Shown: positions 7,987 through 17,957 of the stretch, one piece after another
Layout: each line of letters starts with the position of its first letter
Position numbering within the stretch: the first letter of the stretch is position 1
NCBI RefSeq assembly: GCF_003144325.1
Contig: NZ_PENS01000007.1
Location: 124,001-188,000, forward strand
Direction of reading: 5' to 3'
Source of the DNA: Proteus terrae
GTDB lineage: Bacteria > Pseudomonadota > Gammaproteobacteria > Enterobacterales > Enterobacteriaceae
DNA length: 64,000 nucleotides
The notes under the pieces: model-generated
Database searches by the model: none
What the model saw: only the letters and a program-made list of their open reading frames with translations
What the model was told of the DNA's origin: nothing
Translations under genes and position numbers: made by a program

Positions 7987-9149
7987 TTTGGCTCACCGCG
8001 ATGATGTAACCAATGTTTAAATTGGTGCGTAATATGTCTTAACTCACCATTACGTAACATACCCACCAGTACGCCTAACACGGTGTAAATCACACCTAAA
8101 ACCAGCATCATCACAATATCGCCTAATATGCTTTGGAATGATAATCCCATTTGATTTATACCTGCCATGGCGTTTACTGCCCATGTAGAAGGTAGTGCAG
8201 ATGAGATTGCAAATACCCAGTCAGGCATCGCTTGTAATGGCCAAATCGTACCAGAAATATAGAATACCGGTGTTGTAACAAATGCCAATGTCAGATAAAT
8301 CATCTCAACACTGCGTAAGCACTCTGTAATTAACTTGCCAAGACCTAATACAGCCAATAGGAATGGGAAAGTGAGCATCCATACTTGGTAAAGGGGAGCT
8401 TCTTGGCGATAGCCTAATACCCAAGGCCATAATGCAAAGAATACGGCAGATAAAAATAACCAAATAGGAATAAGTGCAGATAACGCCCCTAAATAAACCG
8501 CTAATGGTGGCTTTCCTTTTGGCGTACTTCTCACAGCAATACTGACTCGGACACAAGCAATTAAAAGCGAGTGTTGTAATAACATGACTAATAAGCCCGG
8601 GAAAATAATTGCAGCAAAACTTACCCCTGGGTTATACATCGCTATGGTTTCACCCTGAATAGGCTTTAATAGAATTTTCGATTGTTCAACACTAAAGCCC
8701 GCATTTTGTAAAATGCGCCCATTGTAAGAATCTAATAACTGTTGATATGCCAACATCAATTCTTGTTGAATTTGCCCACTGGCAAGGCGGTTTGTAGCAT
8801 CACCAAAGACCGGAACAGTGACATCTTTACCATTCAATAATTTCTTCTCGAAATCAGTTGGAACAATAATGATGGCAAAAAGCTCACGCATAATCATATC
8901 GTGACGAGCTTCATCTAAATTATCGTAATTTTTAATGCTTAATTTAGGTGTGGAATTTAATGCCCGAATAAGTGAATAACTTGCAGGGCTATGATCTTGA
9001 TTAATCACTGCCACAGGTAAATCCCATAGAACTGGTTTGGCATACACCAAACTCATAATACATAGGGAAACGATAAGTAGCATCCACATCGGTTTTTCTA
9101 ACATCCCCAGTAGAACGCGCTTAAAAGTTTGGAAATACATCTGCATCAT
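7983..9149 (-). CDS. ABC-2 type transporter permease (second of a pair)
   Basis: A 388-residue membrane protein of the YbhR/YbhS type: one N-terminal helix (residues ~17-37), a long periplasmic domain with the PVAVINQDHSP block, then five C-terminal helices. It is the last gene of a three-gene operon with a similar permease and an HlyD-like adaptor. Its ATG overlaps the preceding stop (ATGA). The pair would form an export channel through the inner membrane. Substrate unknown. No ATP-binding gene is in the operon. Confidence 0.88.
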   Translation of the reverse strand: MMQMYFQTFKRVLLGMLEKPMWMLLIVSLCIMSLVYAKPVLWDLPVAVINQDHSPASYSLIRALNSTPKLSIKNYDNLDEARHDMIMRELFAIIIVPTDFEKKLLNGKDVTVPVFGDATNRLASGQIQQELMLAYQQLLDSYNGRILQNAGFSVEQSKILLKPIQGETIAMYNPGVSFAAIIFPGLLVMLLQHSLLIACVRVSIAVRSTPKGKPPLAVYLGALSALIPIWLFLSAVFFALWPWVLGYRQEAPLYQVWMLTFPFLLAVLGLGKLITECLRSVEMIYLTLAFVTTPVFYISGTIWPLQAMPDWVFAISSALPSTWAVNAMAGINQMGLSFQSILGDIVMMLVLGVIYTVLGVLVGMLRNGELRHITHQFKHWLHHRGEPK

Positions 9150-10291
9150 GCAACACCTACCTGTAATTCCAATCGTTTAAAAATACGTTTGCGAACTAAG
9201 AAGGCGATGGCAAAAGGATAAATCAGCAAGAGCGAACAAACATATAAAATACCTTGTAGTGATACTTCTCTTAAGAAGATATCAAACATGGCATTTAAGG
9301 CGTGAGTTAATGGCTCTAAATTAGAAATAATCTGTGCAGGTAAGATCATTGAAAGCTCAGGTACAGCCATACCTGAAAATGCCAATGCAATACTCACCAA
9401 CATACCTATCATACTGTATGCTGTTATTGCACTATTGGTAAATGCAAAGAGCAGTAACCCCACACTTTGAGCTGCAATAATATAGAAGAACCCCACCAAC
9501 ACCATATATAGCGGATTACCGTTCACCTTCGCCCCCGAAAAATGTACTAATGCCGCCAATTCAACAATTAACAAGGTTAAGAAAAACAAGGTGTAAGGGC
9601 TGAGTTTACCAATAAGGGCACAGGTGAAAGGCTTAATATTCAATAGCATATTACCGCGTGATAACGAATAAATCGTACAAGTCACAACAAATAGCTGGAG
9701 CATATGAATAGTAGCTGCAAATTGCTGATAATAAATATAGCTGCCACTGGCATTAAACAAGCTGTCATAAGAGAGCGTCACTTTTGCCAATGGAGGAACA
9801 GGTTTATTCATCTCTTGAGCTAAAACAGTGCGATATTGCGCATTAAGCTCTGCAATTAATCCACTAAAATCCTGTATTGCATAACTTCCTGCTGCATAAT
9901 ACAACCCGTTGTAATACATACGTGTGGTAGGTTGCTTTCCTGCTAATACCTTGCTTTCAAAGTGTCGAGGAATGGTGAGTATCGCATAATCTTTTGCACT
10001 ACCAAGCCGTTCCATTGCTGTTCGAGGATTACCATCTAACGTATTTAATTGCGCATGAGAGCCTGCATTTAAGTCTCTGATCAGTGTTCTTGATAACGGG
10101 CTATTATCGTTATTGATCACCGAAACGGGTAAATTCAGCAGTGTACCTTCAGAAAAGTTAGCACTAATTAACGTGAACAACATCAATGGAAATAGCCAGC
10201 TTAGCCAGTGAAAAACGGGGCTACGTACTGCCATATGAGTTTCTCGTGAAAATGCGCTACTAAAGCCACGCCAAGCTGCCTTTACTCTCAT
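9146..10291 (-). CDS. ABC-2 type transporter permease (first of a pair)
   Basis: A 381-residue permease of the same architecture as its neighbour: N-terminal helix, periplasmic domain containing PVSVINNDNSPLSRTLIRDL, then C-terminal helices. The two permeases are distant paralogues that likely heterodimerise. It begins 9 bases after the HlyD-like gene and overlaps the next permease by 4 bases. Related E. coli operons (ybhGFSR, yhiI-rbbA-yhhJ) include an ATPase; this one does not. Confidence 0.88.
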   Translation of the reverse strand: MRVKAAWRGFSSAFSRETHMAVRSPVFHWLSWLFPLMLFTLISANFSEGTLLNLPVSVINNDNSPLSRTLIRDLNAGSHAQLNTLDGNPRTAMERLGSAKDYAILTIPRHFESKVLAGKQPTTRMYYNGLYYAAGSYAIQDFSGLIAELNAQYRTVLAQEMNKPVPPLAKVTLSYDSLFNASGSYIYYQQFAATIHMLQLFVVTCTIYSLSRGNMLLNIKPFTCALIGKLSPYTLFFLTLLIVELAALVHFSGAKVNGNPLYMVLVGFFYIIAAQSVGLLLFAFTNSAITAYSMIGMLVSIALAFSGMAVPELSMILPAQIISNLEPLTHALNAMFDIFLREVSLQGILYVCSLLLIYPFAIAFLVRKRIFKRLELQVGVA

Positions 10292-10300
10292 TGTTTGTCC

Positions 10301-11272
10301 TTATTTATCCCAACGCCATAATGCACTCATACCGGGGCGAAGCCCTTCAATTGGCGTCACAGGATACAGTCGGATCTCAAACGTTTTTAAATCGAAATCA
10401 CCCGTTGCTCTTGTCGCTCTTTTTGTTGCGTAGTCACCCATTGGAGCGATATAGCGAATTTCAGCTTCTACCTCTTTATTACCTAATGCAGGAACCGTGA
10501 TAGTAATACGATCACCTTTGCGAATATCCGCTAAGATGTCTTCACGAAGGTTATAAACAAAATAAGCATCAGGAATACGAATAAGGGTAGCAAGTGGACT
10601 ATTGGCATTAAAAAGTTCACCTATTTCCGCAGGAATAGGACCGACTTCACCATCTACTGGTGCTTTAACTTGTAAGTCGTTTTGTTGGATCTTCAACTCA
10701 ATAAGTTGTTGTTCAGCCTGTTGCACTGCTGCGGTGTATTTATGGCGTAATTCAATGCGATCGCCATTTTTGGCTTCATCCAATTCGGCTTGAGCACCTC
10801 TGACACGTTGTGATGCAACATCACGACTACGGCGCGCATTATCCAGTTCGGTTGCTGAGACATAACCTTGGTTAGCCACAGCGCTAATACGCTGATAATC
10901 TCTTGCCGCATTTGCAGCTTCTACTTTAGCTTGAGATAAAACCGCTTCTAGATTCCGAATGCTCTCTTCTCTTGTGCCATGTAATGACAAATCTAATTGA
11001 GCTTGAGCTTGTGCTTTGGCGGCTTCAAGTGCAGCAACTTGCGCATTAAGTTCAGGGCTTTCTAATGTGATCATTAATTGCCCTTTTTTGACATCATCAC
11101 CTCGCTCTATATGGCGTTCAATAACTCGGCCTTTGGCTTTAGAGGCAACAATCACTTCTGGAGCATCAACTTCTCCTTGCAATAATAAATATTGATTATG
11201 CGCGCGGAAAAGTACGGCTAATGCAATTAGTATTAGCATTAATAAAATAAGATAAATGGCTCTTTTTTTCAT
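10301..11272 (-). CDS. HlyD-family periplasmic adaptor (membrane fusion protein)
   Basis: A 323-residue adaptor: one N-terminal transmembrane anchor (residues ~5-23), lipoyl half-motifs at EVIVASKAKGRVIERHIERGDDVKKGQLM and again at LQVKAPVDGEVGPI, separated by a long Ala/Gln-rich coiled-coil hairpin (about 85-190), then a β-barrel. It resembles YbhG/YhiI. First gene of the operon, it should bridge the two permeases to an outer-membrane channel such as TolC. Confidence 0.9.
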   Translation of the reverse strand: MKKRAIYLILLMLILIALAVLFRAHNQYLLLQGEVDAPEVIVASKAKGRVIERHIERGDDVKKGQLMITLESPELNAQVAALEAAKAQAQAQLDLSLHGTREESIRNLEAVLSQAKVEAANAARDYQRISAVANQGYVSATELDNARRSRDVASQRVRGAQAELDEAKNGDRIELRHKYTAAVQQAEQQLIELKIQQNDLQVKAPVDGEVGPIPAEIGELFNANSPLATLIRIPDAYFVYNLREDILADIRKGDRITITVPALGNKEVEAEIRYIAPMGDYATKRATRATGDFDLKTFEIRLYPVTPIEGLRPGMSALWRWDK

Positions 11273-11506
11273 ATAACGATTAGACCTTAATAGTGAAGTA
11301 GAACACTCACTGACAGAGTTATATTACACAATAACTCAGAATTTCTTTAAGAATTTTGTGCGCTAGATCACTGACGCAAAGGAATATTTTCTTTGATAGT
11401 GCGATTAAGTTATTCTTATATCAAACTTTATCGCCTAATTAATATCCCCGTTTTATCTGAACTTTTTATATTATTCAGATAGAAAAGAGAACGGTACTCA
11501 ATACTT

Positions 11507-13210
11507 ATGTATGAATTTGATCTTATTTTGCTGTTATTACAGCAAATGTGCGTTTATTTAATTATTGCTTGGTTTTTAAGCAAAACACCGCTATTTACGC
11601 CACTTTTACAGGTCACAATAAAACTTCCCCATAAGTTGATGTGCTATGTCATATTCTCCATTTTCTGCATTATGGGTACCTATTTTGGGCTACATATTAA
11701 TGATTCTATTGCCAATACGCGAGCTATTGGATCCGTATTAGGCGGATTATTAGGTGGCCCTTATGTCGGTTTTCTTGTTGGCTTTACGGGAGGCTTACAC
11801 CGTTATTCTCTTGGTGGGATGACCGCATTCAGCTGTATGGTGTCAACTATAGCAGAAGGATTAATTGGCGGATTAGTTCACCGTTATTATGTCAAACGCG
11901 GACAAATGCACCGCATATTTAATCCTTGGACTGCTGCATCTGTGACTTTCTTTGCCGAAATCATACAAATGAGCATCATCTTATTATTAGCACGACCATT
12001 TAATGAAGCACTTGCCTTAGTTAAAGATATTGCTGCACCAATGATTGTCGCAAACACCATTGGTGCGGCAATGTTTATTCGAATATTACAAGATAGACGG
12101 GCAATATTTGAAAAATACACTAGCGCTTTCTCAGCACAAGCATTAAAAATTGCCGTTTGTACCGAAGGTATTTTACGTAAAGGATTTAACCAAGATAATA
12201 GTACCCGTGTAGCAAAAGTAATTTATCAGGAATTAAGAGTCAGTGCAGTTGCCATTACAGATAGAGAAAAGCTACTCGCCTTTATTGGCATCGGCGCTGA
12301 TCACCATTTACCAGGTACACCTATTTCATCGGATCAATCTAAACAAGCCATTAATAATAATGAAGTTGTTTATGCTGATGGTAATGAAACGCCCTATCGT
12401 TGCACTCTTTCCCCTCATTGCAAACTAGGTTCAACTTTAGTTATTCCGTTAAGAGGTGAAAATAATCAAGTTATTGGCACAATAAAACTTTATGAGGCTA
12501 AAAATCGCCTATTTAGTTCTATTAACCGCACTTTAGGGGAAGGGATTGCAAGTCTATTATCTGCACAAATTCTGGCAGGGCAATATGAGCGAAATAAGCA
12601 ATCACTTTTGGAATCAGAGATTAAACTCTTACATGCTCAGGTTAATCCTCACTTTCTTTTTAATGCACTAAATACACTACAAGCGGTCATTCGCCGAGAT
12701 AGTGAACAGGCGAAACAATTAGTGCAATTTCTCTCTACCTTTTTCCGTAAAAATTTAAAAAGACCAGAAGCAGTTGTGACATTAAGTGATGAAATCGAAC
12801 ATGTGAATGCCTATTTACAAATTGAAAAAGCGCGCTTTCAAGAACATTTACAGATTGATATTCAAATCCCTGAAAACTTAGCAAATGCACGTTTACCCGC
12901 TTTCTCGCTTCAGCCAATGGTAGAAAATGCAATTAAACATGGAACATCACAGTTATTAGACACAGGAAAGATTACAATTAGAGCGCATCAAGAGCATCAT
13001 TTGATCATTGTTGAAATTTGCGATAATGCTGGGCTCTATCGACCTCAATGCCCATCACATGAATTAGGACTGGGAATGAGGCTGGTGGATAAACGATTAA
13101 AATTACGCTATGGCGAACTTTATGGTGTTTTAGTCGAATGCCAACCTGATGAATACACAAAAGTGAAAATTTGCTTACCTCTAGAAAAAAGTACGGATAA
13201 CGCTACCTAA
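11507..13210 (+). CDS. btsS: Sensor histidine kinase BtsS (LytS family)
   Basis: A 567-residue kinase, close to E. coli BtsS (YehU, 561). N-terminal 5TM-LYT sensor (residues 1-~200), a GAF domain with the Cys-containing [14 protein letters not shown] block, the LytS kinase motif [13 protein letters not shown], and a C-terminal ATP-binding domain ([19 protein letters not shown]). BtsS senses external pyruvate in E. coli. btsR follows after 2 bases. The known E. coli target, the pyruvate carrier btsT, is not in this window. Confidence 0.96.
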   Translation: MYEFDLILLLLQQMCVYLIIAWFLSKTPLFTPLLQVTIKLPHKLMCYVIFSIFCIMGTYFGLHINDSIANTRAIGSVLGGLLGGPYVGFLVGFTGGLHRYSLGGMTAFSCMVSTIAEGLIGGLVHRYYVKRGQMHRIFNPWTAASVTFFAEIIQMSIILLLARPFNEALALVKDIAAPMIVANTIGAAMFIRILQDRRAIFEKYTSAFSAQALKIAVCTEGILRKGFNQDNSTRVAKVIYQELRVSAVAITDREKLLAFIGIGADHHLPGTPISSDQSKQAINNNEVVYADGNETPYRCTLSPHCKLGSTLVIPLRGENNQVIGTIKLYEAKNRLFSSINRTLGEGIASLLSAQILAGQYERNKQSLLESEIKLLHAQVNPHFLFNALNTLQAVIRRDSEQAKQLVQFLSTFFRKNLKRPEAVVTLSDEIEHVNAYLQIEKARFQEHLQIDIQIPENLANARLPAFSLQPMVENAIKHGTSQLLDTGKITIRAHQEHHLIIVEICDNAGLYRPQCPSHELGLGMRLVDKRLKLRYGELYGVLVECQPDEYTKVKICLPLEKSTDNAT

Positions 13211-13212
13211 CA

Positions 13213-13929
13213 ATGAATATATTAATCGTTGATGATGAGCCATTAGCTCGTGAAAACTTACGTTGTTTACTTGAAGTAGAAAAAGATATTCATATTGTTG
13301 GTGAATGCAGTAATGCGATTGAAGCTATAGGCGAGATACATCGTAAAAAACCTGATGTTGTTTTTCTTGATATCCAAATGCCTCGGATTACAGGGCTTGA
13401 AATGGTCACTATGCTTGATCCTGAACATCGCCCTTATATTGTTTTTTTAACCGCGTTTGAAGAGTATGCGATTCAAGCTTTTGAAGAACACGCTTTTGAT
13501 TATTTACTTAAGCCATTAGAGCAAGAGCGTTTAACAAAAACATTAAACCGCTTACGCCAAGGTAATAAGCAAAATATCGATCTCTTAACACCACCTGAAG
13601 AGCGTTTAAAGTGCATTCCATGTACAGGGCATAGCCGTATTTGGTTAATGCCAATTGATGAGGCTGTATTCGCAACATCAAGGCTCAGTGGTGTCTATGT
13701 AACAAATAATCAAGGCCAAGAAGGCTTTACAGAATTGACATTACGGACTTTAGAAACACGAACACAATTAGTACGTTGCCATCGTCAATATTTAGTGAAC
13801 ATGGATTATGTTAATGAGATTATTTTTGGTGATAATGGACAAGCTGAACTGATATTACATAATAACAGCCAAATTCCTGTTAGCCGCCGATATCTTAAAC
13901 CGTTAAAAGAGGCGATTGGTTTAAGCTAA
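13213..13929 (+). CDS. btsR: Response regulator BtsR (LytTR family)
   Basis: A 238-residue regulator: receiver domain with acidic pocket DDE (residues 7-9), phospho-acceptor Asp53 in VFLDIQMPR and the conserved Lys in YLLKPLE, then a LytTR DNA-binding domain (residues ~135-238). Partner of BtsS, formerly YehT. The third gene of the operon, a YjaA-like protein, begins 23 bases later. Confidence 0.96.
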   Translation: MNILIVDDEPLARENLRCLLEVEKDIHIVGECSNAIEAIGEIHRKKPDVVFLDIQMPRITGLEMVTMLDPEHRPYIVFLTAFEEYAIQAFEEHAFDYLLKPLEQERLTKTLNRLRQGNKQNIDLLTPPEERLKCIPCTGHSRIWLMPIDEAVFATSRLSGVYVTNNQGQEGFTELTLRTLETRTQLVRCHRQYLVNMDYVNEIIFGDNGQAELILHNNSQIPVSRRYLKPLKEAIGLS

Positions 13930-13952
13930 GTCTTTATGGAAGGAGAAAGTGG

Positions 13953-14327
13953 ATGGAACCTATTTATATTAAAGTTTATAAAAACTGCATTGAAATTCGT
14001 GATACTCACAGCCAAAAAAAAGCATCAGTACAGCGTGATTTCTCTCATAGTAGAATGTTAATTGGGGATTTCTATCCTGCTATTGAAGCCATTCATATCG
14101 CGCTTAAAGATCTCGGTATTAATCCATTCTCTTTGTTTTGTAAAAAAAGAAATGTGGTTATCCATCCTTTGGAAAAAATAGAAGATGGATTATCAAAAGT
14201 GGAAATCCGCTTATTTAATGAGGTCATTGCAGGTGGGTTTAATAACAAATACAAAAAAATTGTGATTAGTGCAAAACTCACTCCACTTATGGATGCAGAG
14301 GTAATTGAGTTAATTAATAAAGCCTAA
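13953..14327 (+). CDS. YjaA-family protein of unknown function
   Basis: A 124-residue soluble protein with a very strong ribosome-binding site (AAGGAGAAAG). The N-terminus (YIKVYKNCIEIRD) and the block LEKIEDGLSKVEIRLFNEV resemble E. coli YjaA, a stress-linked protein of unknown biochemistry, as far as I can recall that sequence. Position directly after btsR and before a strong terminator indicates co-transcription with btsSR. The family name is probable, the function unknown. Confidence 0.65.
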   Translation: MEPIYIKVYKNCIEIRDTHSQKKASVQRDFSHSRMLIGDFYPAIEAIHIALKDLGINPFSLFCKKRNVVIHPLEKIEDGLSKVEIRLFNEVIAGGFNNKYKKIVISAKLTPLMDAEVIELINKA

Positions 14328-14394
14328 TAATAAAAATGCCATAAATAGAATAACACCATTAATGACGATCGTTTTTTAATCAACCTTCATTACA

Positions 14395-14436
14395 TAAAAT
14401 GCAGATAATGACATCCTTCTATTATCTGCATTTATT
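14395..14436. terminator. Strong bidirectional terminator between the YjaA-like and MFS genes
   Basis: AATGCAGATAAT and ATTATCTGCATT form a 12-base perfect stem around a 12-base loop, flanked by A- and T-rich tails. It lies between two convergent transcripts. Confidence 0.85.
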
Positions 14437-14464
14437 ATAAAGAATCTTATTTTTAAACGATATT

Positions 14465-15700
14465 CTAACTGTTACTTATCATCTGAATACGCTTAGCTAA
14501 TATTGTTGCACAAATAAAACCGAGAAAACTAAAAGCAACCATAATACTAAATACATAATTATATCCCTGAATACCCTCAAAATTATCTAATAATGAGCCA
14601 TAAAGGGCATAAGCGAACATGGAAGGCATATAACCAATAATACACCCAAAGGCCATTGCAGAACCTGCGTATTGTCTTGGAGTTCCAATTTCATCCATGG
14701 GTGCAAAGAAAATAGCTCTTTGTGAAAAAATAATGGCACCAAAACCTAATGTTGCAGCCATTCCCAAATATACATTCATTGAATCATGAGGCAACATAAT
14801 GAAAATGCTCATTGCAATCGCAGATAATAAGAATGTCCACTTCAAATATATTGTTGGTGATTTTGCAACTTTATCAGCTAAAAATCCGCCTAATGGTCCC
14901 CCTACCATTTTTAGTGCATATTGATTAATAATACCGTAGGCACCAATGAGGGCTATTGGTAGTGCGTAAATGTCTTTTAAAAAAGGAATAAAATAAGTTA
15001 ACCCACAATAAGCGGAATAGACAAAAAAGATACTCATTGATGCTAACCATAAATTGGGACATTTTATGACATTTTTAATCCCTTCCAAAACTTGGCGATT
15101 AGCCTCGCTTGCTGAAGATGTTTCCTTCCTATCATCATTATCCACAATAAAATATGTAATTATGCCTACCATTATTGTAGCAAGAGTATAGTAAATTAAT
15201 CCCGCTTGCATACCTGTTTTACCTTCACCAAATAAAACAAATATATAAAGAGCCCCCGAAGCGACGAGAACATCAACAACCCCACGCCCTGCTTCTAAAA
15301 AGCCAAACATGCGTCCTTGTTCTTCTTTATTTCCTAATAATCGTACCGATTTTAATAAAACCGGCCAATAAATAACTTCACCGAAAAATGCCATGACTCC
15401 AAATGCAATTAAATAGCCAGTAAAAGGAGGCAAGGTACTTAAATAAGCACCACATAGACCTACACCAATTAATCCTGCAGGCAATAAAATTTTCTTAGAG
15501 AAACGATCGGCAATATATAATGATGAAAATAATCCGATTGTTTGAATAATTGCATAAACAGTGAAGCCAAAACCAATCTGGGTATTAGATAATCCCCAAT
15601 CATGTTGCATTGGTACATAAAATACATCTTTCATACTGGATAGTTTGAATATAGTTCCACCACCCAAAATAAGAAAACATAATTTAGTCCACTTGTTCAT
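14465..15700 (-). CDS. MFS transporter of an accessory catabolic cluster
   Basis: A 411-residue major facilitator with about 12 transmembrane segments; a charged loop between segments 6 and 7 (DNDDRKETSSASEANRQ) divides the halves, and RFSKK-like and KVAKSP loops follow segments 2 and 8. It is the last gene of an operon with a RidA-like and a TIM-barrel protein. It probably imports their substrate. The substrate cannot be read from sequence. Confidence 0.85.
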   Translation of the reverse strand: MNKWTKLCFLILGGGTIFKLSSMKDVFYVPMQHDWGLSNTQIGFGFTVYAIIQTIGLFSSLYIADRFSKKILLPAGLIGVGLCGAYLSTLPPFTGYLIAFGVMAFFGEVIYWPVLLKSVRLLGNKEEQGRMFGFLEAGRGVVDVLVASGALYIFVLFGEGKTGMQAGLIYYTLATIMVGIITYFIVDNDDRKETSSASEANRQVLEGIKNVIKCPNLWLASMSIFFVYSAYCGLTYFIPFLKDIYALPIALIGAYGIINQYALKMVGGPLGGFLADKVAKSPTIYLKWTFLLSAIAMSIFIMLPHDSMNVYLGMAATLGFGAIIFSQRAIFFAPMDEIGTPRQYAGSAMAFGCIIGYMPSMFAYALYGSLLDNFEGIQGYNYVFSIMVAFSFLGFICATILAKRIQMISNS

Positions 15701-15711
15701 AATAATATTTC

Positions 15712-16089
15712 CTATTTTTTATAAGCAATGGCTTCTATTTCAATTAGAACATCTTTAGGTAAGCGAGAAACCTCAACACATGAACGAGCTGGATATCTTC
15801 CTGACGAGAAAAAAGAAGAATAAATATTATTAAAAACAGGGAAACTTTCTATATTTTTAATAAAACATGTCGTTTTAACGACATCATTCATTGTTGCACC
15901 AGCTTCTTCTAAAATAGCTTTTAAATTATTCATAGCTCTAAGTGTTTGAGTTTCAATATCATTTCCCATAACAGAACCATCATTTGGATTAAATGGGCAA
16001 CAACCTGAAATATAAATATGATTCTCAATTTTAATTGCTTGTGAATAAGGGCCAATGGCTTCTGGTGCTGATGTAGTATTAATAATCAT
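15712..16089 (-). CDS. RidA family reactive intermediate deaminase
   Basis: A 125-residue YjgF/YER057c/UK114 protein. RidA hydrolyses reactive enamine or imine intermediates released by PLP enzymes or amino acid oxidases. The signature PARSCVEVSRLPKDVLIEIEAIA has the conserved Arg and Glu needed for deaminase activity, and the N-terminus APEAIGPYSQA is typical. The general ridA gene of enterics lies next to pyrBI, so this is probably a second copy serving the local pathway. It begins 36 bases after the isomerase gene. Confidence 0.93.
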   Translation of the reverse strand: MIINTTSAPEAIGPYSQAIKIENHIYISGCCPFNPNDGSVMGNDIETQTLRAMNNLKAILEEAGATMNDVVKTTCFIKNIESFPVFNNIYSSFFSSGRYPARSCVEVSRLPKDVLIEIEAIAYKK

Positions 16090-16125
16090 GAAATAACTCC
16101 AATATTTTATAAAGATGTTTATATA

Positions 16126-17088
16126 TTAATAACAATATTTTTTTCTTAATTTCTTTAATTCATTAACAGAAACTTGCACACAACGATCTTGTGCCTCCAT
16201 TAATGTTTCTAATGCCATGCGAGAAATTTTTTCTGGATAATAATATTCCAATGGTTTAATTAGCTTAGAATCAAAAGGAGGTGGTTTAACTTCAAAACTT
16301 CCACTGAATTCAAATACTCCTCCCGTCCCTTTATCCCTAGCAAAATGAGATGTATATGGAAAACAGTTTTCTAAGTTAATACGTGTTACAGGCGAATGTT
16401 CAACTAATAAGCGAAAACATTCATCGATATTAATGCTCCCTTCACCAAGAGGCATTCCTGTAATCACTGGCGTTTCATCATGGTATGTAACAATATGATC
16501 TTTAAAATGGGTACTATATGTATAAGGTGCCAACTTACTCACTGTTACAATGGGATCTTCCCACGCCATCATGCCATTACCAATATCACAATGTGCACCC
16601 ACCCAAGTAGAATCAATATTCTTTACAATATTCACTATTTCATCAGCGGTCTCATCTTCATGATTTTCTATTGCAAGACGTACACGATATTTTTTTAATA
16701 ATGGAACAATAGACTTAATATCTTGAATAATTTTAGGATATTGTTTCGGATTATATTGTCCACGGCGGAACATATAAGTACGTATAACATCAGCTCCAAT
16801 ACCTCGAGCAATATCAATTGCTTTTGTTAAAGCTTCTGGTGTTGTAAAGCGAGTGTCTAATTCACAGTAAAGATTTTTATCTTCAATTGCCTGGCGTATT
16901 TTGGCCAAATACTCAGGATTATCACTTGTTAGTACACCAAATTCTGGATGTAACCCTTCATCAGGTATGATGTTTAATTCGACCCCATCTAACCCTAATT
17001 CAGCTGCTTTATTTATAAAATCAAAAACATCCATTACACCTTGTTGAAAAAATAGGTGGTATGACTCTGTTTCAATACCTAGCTTCAT
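16126..17088 (-). CDS. Sugar phosphate isomerase/epimerase-like TIM barrel protein
   Basis: A 320-residue xylose-isomerase-like TIM barrel. Likely metal ligands follow the family pattern: Glu in LAIENHED, Asp in GAHCDIGN, His in THFKDH and Glu in INLENCF. Relatives isomerise or epimerise sugars, keto acids or inositol derivatives, or cleave related compounds. First gene of the operon, divergent from a YheO-type regulator. Family is certain; the reaction is not. Confidence 0.87.
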   Translation of the reverse strand: MKLGIETESYHLFFQQGVMDVFDFINKAAELGLDGVELNIIPDEGLHPEFGVLTSDNPEYLAKIRQAIEDKNLYCELDTRFTTPEALTKAIDIARGIGADVIRTYMFRRGQYNPKQYPKIIQDIKSIVPLLKKYRVRLAIENHEDETADEIVNIVKNIDSTWVGAHCDIGNGMMAWEDPIVTVSKLAPYTYSTHFKDHIVTYHDETPVITGMPLGEGSINIDECFRLLVEHSPVTRINLENCFPYTSHFARDKGTGGVFEFSGSFEVKPPPFDSKLIKPLEYYYPEKISRMALETLMEAQDRCVQVSVNELKKLRKKYCY

Positions 17089-17275
17089 AATCTTTTCCTC
17101 GAATTTCTATGCCGTGTATTTAGCCATATTAGGGGAATAAAGTATGTGCTTAGGATCATAAAACTTAACTAAGTATAAAAATATTTTACTCAGTGTAATA
17201 AAAGTATACAAAGTATGGATTTAGATAACTTTTAACGTTAGAATTACTTAACTGTAATGATGGGTAAAATTTATT
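17089..17275. promoter_or_regulatory. Divergent control region of the catabolic cluster
   Basis: An AT-rich 187-base gap between divergent genes. AAGTAT occurs at 17140, 17171, 17202 and 17211; the first three are exactly 31 bases apart. A near-palindrome (AGTATAAAAATATTTTACT) covers 17172-17190. These are candidate operators for the regulator at 17276. Confidence 0.45.
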
Positions 17276-17926
17276 ATGGACCTTCCTACAAACCAAAAAA
17301 TTACTGAAGAAGATCGGTATTTACTTCATTCTTATATTCCTTTTCTTGATAATCTGGGGCAATTTTTAGGTGATTATTGTGAAATAGTGCTACATAGTTT
17401 TGAGGATTTACGCCACTCTGTTATCCATATAGTTAATGGGCATGTTACTGGCCGTAGCTTAGGCGCCCCTGTTACTAACATTGCCTTAGAGAAACTCTCA
17501 AAATTCAATCGAACAGATCAAATGTGGGAGGTTTATTTCAATACCAAAAGTGTTCGCCCCTTTAAATCATCATCAACCTTAATTGTTAATAATGCAGGTA
17601 CACCCATTGGTATGATTTGTATGAATTTTGCTCTTGACATGCCATTAAATGCATTAATAGATAGTTTTACTGACACGAATAATTTAAAACATGAAAATTT
17701 CTCACAAGATGTGAATAATCTTGTACAAAACCATCTAGAGCCAATTAAGAAAAGAGTTTATGGAAATAAAAATATTCCAAGTAAATATAAAAACTTAGAG
17801 ATAATTAAAGAATTAGATGAAAGTGGACTTTTTGAATTTTCAGCAACACATAAAATAGTGTCTACCGAGTTAGGTATAAGTTCAGCAACAATTTATAAGC
17901 ATTTAAGAAATCTAAATAAGAAATAA
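17276..17926 (+). CDS. YheO/DauR-type transcriptional regulator
   Basis: A 216-residue regulator with an N-terminal YheO-like PAS domain (residues ~20-130; IVLHSFEDLRHSVIHIVNGHVTGRSLG) and a C-terminal helix-turn-helix (SATHKIVSTELGISSATIYKHLRNL). E. coli YheO and Pseudomonas DauR, which controls D-arginine use, share this architecture. Divergent from the isomerase-RidA-MFS operon, it probably controls it. PAS ligand unknown. Confidence 0.88.
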   Translation: MDLPTNQKITEEDRYLLHSYIPFLDNLGQFLGDYCEIVLHSFEDLRHSVIHIVNGHVTGRSLGAPVTNIALEKLSKFNRTDQMWEVYFNTKSVRPFKSSSTLIVNNAGTPIGMICMNFALDMPLNALIDSFTDTNNLKHENFSQDVNNLVQNHLEPIKKRVYGNKNIPSKYKNLEIIKELDESGLFEFSATHKIVSTELGISSATIYKHLRNLNKK

Positions 17927-17957
17927 TAAAATTTCCTTATCATGACTGCTTCTGATA

